DNA from: an uncultured Selenomonadales bacterium
GTDB lineage: Bacteria; Bacillota; Negativicutes; Selenomonadales; Selenomonadaceae
Reading direction: 5' to 3'
Assembly (NCBI GenBank): GCA_900315155.1
Contig: OMYB01000005.1
Span: forward strand, 97,459-161,458
Length of the DNA stretch: 64,000 bases
The notes beneath the pieces are model-generated. The model saw nothing but the letters and a program-made list of their open reading frames with translations. It did not search any database and was not told where the DNA came from. Made by a program: the position numbers and the translations under genes. How positions within the stretch are numbered: the first letter of the stretch is position 1; every line of letters begins with the position of its first letter. This document shows, one piece after another, positions 61,377 through 64,000 of the stretch.

Positions 61377-63288
61377 AATCTCTGGGCTTCAGAATGCCGT
61401 TCTGGTAGGCGAGGAGGAGGTTGTAGAGGTCGGTGATTTCGTCCTGGATGAGGCGGCCGTCGTCGGTGTCGCCGACGGTCGTGTGGAACGCCTGCAGTTC
61501 GACGGTCTCGGAGACGGATTCGATGTCGTTGTTGGCGCGCAGGGCTTCGCGGACGTCGGCAATGCGCTGGTGCTCGAGGAGGCGCAGGCCGCGGGAGTTG
61601 TAGATGAGCGTGTAGCCCGAGATGCCCGTTTTTTTGTGGTAGGCCTTGCAAAAGCCGCCGTCGATGATGATGGCTTTGCCGCCGGCCTTGATGGGGCTTT
61701 CGCCTTTCTTGACCTTGACCGGCACGTGGCCGTTGATGATGTGGCCTTTTTTCGGGTCGAGGCCGAACTCCGCGAGCACGCGTTCACAGGCCGCCGGGTC
61801 GTTGATGAAGCGGAAGTATGGGTCGGACGGTTCTTTCCACGTGCTCTCGTCGGCGATGAGCGAGCGCTCGAACGTCTTGCATTCGCGCCCGGAGAGCGGG
61901 GAGAGCCGCGCACACCAGAGGAAGTACATGAAGTCGAGGAACCGCTGCTCCGTGTGCAGCCAGGCTTCGCGCGCCATATGCTCGCAGCAGTTGAACCAGC
62001 TCCGGCCGCTGTAGTCCTGTCCGTCGAAGTGGATGACGCGGAACGTGCCGTCCTCGTTCATCGGCACGCATCCGTGGAACAGCAGGTTGCCGTTGCAGCG
62101 CGTGTAGAGTGTGCCTTTCTGGTAGAGGTAGTCCACGTGGCGATGGAGCACCTTGCTTTCGAGGAAATAGGAGCGCAGGTCGTCGATGATGTCCTGCTCG
62201 GCGTCCGTGAGCACGTACGGGTCGTCGGCGTCGTAGTCGATGGTCGGGAAATAGGCGTTATCGAGCTCGTAGCGCTTGCCATCACCCAGCACGGCGTGGA
62301 TCGCGCGGAAGTCGATCTTGTGCAGCAGCAGCCGGCTGTCCATCTGGTAGTCCGGATGCCGGCGGATGAGCTGGCCCTCGAGCTTGAATAGGATCATCGT
62401 GATGGCGCGCTCGGCGGCCTTGATCGGGTTCTCGTCCGGGTAGATGTGCGAGGCGAACGTCGTGAGCGGGCGCAGGCTGATGCCATAGCCGCGCTCGAGC
62501 ACGTCCGTGTTGTTGTAGCGCAGGGAGTTGCGCACGACGGCGGCGATGCAGGCCTCGCTGCCGAGCGCCGCGCCCATCCAGAGCACGTCGTGGTTGCCCC
62601 ATTCGATATCGACGGACGGGTGCTTCATGAGGAGGTTCAGGATCGCATCCGGGCGGTTGCCGCGGTCGAAGAAGTCGCCCACGATGTGGAGCCGGTCGAC
62701 GGCGAGCCTTTTGATGAGCACGGTGAACGCGCGGATGAAGTCGGCGCCGCTGTCAATCTGCACAATCGTGTTGAGCAGGCGCTTGTGGTAGACGAACTGT
62801 GCGTTATCCGCCTCCGGCCGCGTGTTCATGAGCTCGACGATGATCGAGGCATAGCGCTGCGGGATGAACCCGCTCACTTTGGAGGCCGGGTACTTGAAAC
62901 TCATGAGTTTCGCGAGCTCGAGGAGCTGCGAGAGCATCGTGCGGTACCAGGCCGGCGTGTTGCGGCGTTCCTTCGCGATCTGCTCGAGCTTTTCCTCCGG
63001 GTAGTAGATGAGCGTGCAGAACTCCGCCTTTTCCTCCGCGGAGAGCCGCTCACCGAAGACGTAGTCCACTTTTTCGCGGATGACGCCCGAGCAGTTGTTG
63101 AGGATGTGGTAGAACGATGCGTACTCGCCGTGCAGGTCGCTCATGAAATGCTCGATGCCTTTCGGCAGGGAGAGCTGGGACTGATAGTAGATGAGCTTCT
63201 CGTAAACCGATTCCTTCGTCGGGTATTTTTCCGCCAGCAGACGCAGGTACTTGCTGGGCTTGCTGCGCATAAAGGGCTTTGCTGTCAT
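61375..63288 (-). CDS. fbp: class III fructose-1,6-bisphosphatase
   Basis: 637-aa gluconeogenic enzyme of the Firmicutes-type (YydE/Fbp class III) family, of usual length. The metallophosphatase motifs are MSDLHGEYASF (D-x-H), HIVGDFFDRGNRPD (GDxxDRG), IEWGNHDVLWMG (GNHD) and GHVPVKVKKGESP (GH), with a long insertion. It hydrolyses fructose-1,6-bisphosphate with Mn2+ and is often activated by PEP. The start follows GGAGCAAGC. It is alone, converging with metQ. Confidence 0.95.
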   Translation of the reverse strand: MTAKPFMRSKPSKYLRLLAEKYPTKESVYEKLIYYQSQLSLPKGIEHFMSDLHGEYASFYHILNNCSGVIREKVDYVFGERLSAEEKAEFCTLIYYPEEKLEQIAKERRNTPAWYRTMLSQLLELAKLMSFKYPASKVSGFIPQRYASIIVELMNTRPEADNAQFVYHKRLLNTIVQIDSGADFIRAFTVLIKRLAVDRLHIVGDFFDRGNRPDAILNLLMKHPSVDIEWGNHDVLWMGAALGSEACIAAVVRNSLRYNNTDVLERGYGISLRPLTTFASHIYPDENPIKAAERAITMILFKLEGQLIRRHPDYQMDSRLLLHKIDFRAIHAVLGDGKRYELDNAYFPTIDYDADDPYVLTDAEQDIIDDLRSYFLESKVLHRHVDYLYQKGTLYTRCNGNLLFHGCVPMNEDGTFRVIHFDGQDYSGRSWFNCCEHMAREAWLHTEQRFLDFMYFLWCARLSPLSGRECKTFERSLIADESTWKEPSDPYFRFINDPAACERVLAEFGLDPKKGHIINGHVPVKVKKGESPIKAGGKAIIIDGGFCKAYHKKTGISGYTLIYNSRGLRLLEHQRIADVREALRANNDIESVSETVELQAFHTTVGDTDDGRLIQDEITDLYNLLLAYQNGILKPRD

Positions 63289-63359
63289 TTTGCTTGCTCC
63301 TTGTCTTTTCCTCCAGCCCGTGATTCGGGCGTTTTCTTTCTATTCTAGCATATACAGCA

Positions 63360-63818
63360 TCAAAATACTAGGAAATGCGTGTGAATCAGGTAGCATACCA
63401 GCACGATGCTGATGGCGAAGAGGTACTCCGTGACGGAGCCGACGGTGAACAGGCGGATGCCGTGCTTGCCCCAGGGTGTGAGCAGGGGGACTTTGCCGCA
63501 GACGGCGTCCTCCGCAATGTGGAGCAGCGCGCCGACGCAGAGCCAGAATACGATATGCGGCATGCCGATGTCCGCAGGGTGCAGGAGATTGGGCGTCATG
63601 CGCGCGACGAGCAGCGCGATGAGGAGATAGCCGAGCGGCCAGTGCGACCAGCCGCGGTGCCGGCTGCGCCACGACCAGAACAGGTGGCTGCTGCGCGGGT
63701 TTCCCTCGACGCGGTCGGGGATGATGGCGCCGATCATACTGCATACCGCGAGCAGCGGGTCCGCAGATGCCGTGTAGGCGATAACCCCCGTGACGATTTC
63801 GTGATTGACCCATTTCAT
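63360..63818 (-). CDS. YdjM-like (DUF457) membrane-bound metal-dependent hydrolase family
   Basis: 152-aa membrane protein. It begins MKWVNHEIVTGVIAYTAS, has three to four hydrophobic segments and carries the family motifs GAIIPDRVEGN (Asp) and HRGWSHWPLGY, then GALLHIAEDAVCG and LLTPWGKHGIRLF. These Asp and His residues are thought to bind metal. The family (YdjM, DUF457) is annotated as a membrane metal-dependent hydrolase, but no substrate is known. GGAGGAAGCGGCT lies before the ATG. Confidence 0.85.
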   Translation of the reverse strand: MKWVNHEIVTGVIAYTASADPLLAVCSMIGAIIPDRVEGNPRSSHLFWSWRSRHRGWSHWPLGYLLIALLVARMTPNLLHPADIGMPHIVFWLCVGALLHIAEDAVCGKVPLLTPWGKHGIRLFTVGSVTEYLFAISIVLVCYLIHTHFLVF

Positions 63819-63866
63819 AGCCGCTTCCTCCTTTCTTTTTTATAGTGTAGCATATATGTTCTCTCT

Positions 63867-63894
63867 TTGCCATAGCGCGACAATACGATATAAT
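63867..63894 (+). promoter_or_regulatory. promoter reading out of the window
   Basis: TTGCCA (63867-63872), 16 bp, TATAAT (63889-63894) on the plus strand. No gene starts before 64000, so the target lies beyond the window. Nothing else is visible from 63900 to 64000. Confidence 0.55.
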
Positions 63895-64000
63895 AATACA
63901 GACTCAAACTTCCCACATCACCAACACTGTTCATATGAGACCAGCAAAAGGATTTCGGGGAAATAAAAAGGCGTAAAGCCTATCCTTGTCGAAAATAGAT

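Noticed and set aside
61366..62391. Long plus-strand open frame of 341 codons
   Set aside because: It lies antisense to the class III fructose bisphosphatase, which has all catalytic motifs. The frame is a codon-bias shadow with a Val/Glu/Asp-rich composition and no ribosome binding site.

Overview
The window looks like chromosomal DNA of a Gram-negative member of the Firmicutes, class Negativicutes, most likely in the Selenomonas/Mitsuokella neighbourhood. The reasons are a GC-rich genome with Firmicutes-type genes (lonC, class III fructose bisphosphatase, gdpP, SufBCDSU, CymR-like Rrf2) combined with outer-membrane features: an OmpM-type porin carrying an SLH domain and periplasmic acid phosphatases. 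This is inferred from gene content; no rRNA is present.

Layout. 1-5.4 kb: end of a chemotaxis receptor, an alanine/glycine symporter, a decayed AAA ATPase with a palindromic promoter element, a HIT protein and a membrane-anchored MutS-like ATPase. 5.5-10 kb: a dicarboxylate/amino-acid symporter, Hsp20, a SIS-domain isomerase and a phosphohexomutase. 10-17 kb: a conserved block of a DUF2232 membrane protein, gdpP, rplI, lonC and dnaB. 17-20.6 kb: sucrose PTS and sucrose-6-phosphate hydrolase behind two LacI-type operators. 20.6-27 kb: cymR and cysK, then trkA with two tandem trkH genes. 27-34 kb: purB, purA, a Cof phosphatase and a large periplasmic-sensor EAL protein. 34-38.6 kb: sufCBDSU. 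38.6-39 kb: a candidate type I toxin-antitoxin locus. 39-50.5 kb: an alpha-glucan locus (RpiR regulator, alpha-glucoside PTS, GH13 glucosidase, HAD phosphatase, SLH porin, secreted amylopullulanase), interrupted by a repeat-rich gap. 50.7-51.5 kb: a cobalamin adenosyltransferase with a long leader. 51.9-56.5 kb: a phosphorus-acquisition cluster (two paralogous acid phosphatases, a porin and a zinc phospholipase/nuclease-like enzyme) with a small-RNA locus inside it. 56.7-64 kb: a chemotaxis receptor pseudogene, metNIQ, class III fbp and a YdjM-like membrane protein.

How it fits together. In the glucan locus, secreted amylopullulanase would cut starch, the neighbouring SLH porin would let oligomers across the outer membrane, the PTS would phosphorylate and import them, and the glucosidase and HAD phosphatase would finish the job. 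The 52-56 kb cluster has the same logic for phosphorus: secreted phosphatases and a phospholipase/nuclease around a dedicated porin. The sulfur genes (cymR, cysK, metNIQ, suf) form a second theme, and similar AACATAT-type sites occur at the cysK and metN promoters.

The most interesting non-coding signals are: the candidate type I toxin-antitoxin locus at 38.65-38.94 kb; the convergent small-RNA locus at 55.2-55.5 kb with a duplicated ~59-nt RNA; a palindrome family at 321-360 and 2721-2758; a 197-bp interrupted inverted repeat at 46750-46946; and an operator shared by the two acid phosphatase promoters at an identical distance from the -10 box.
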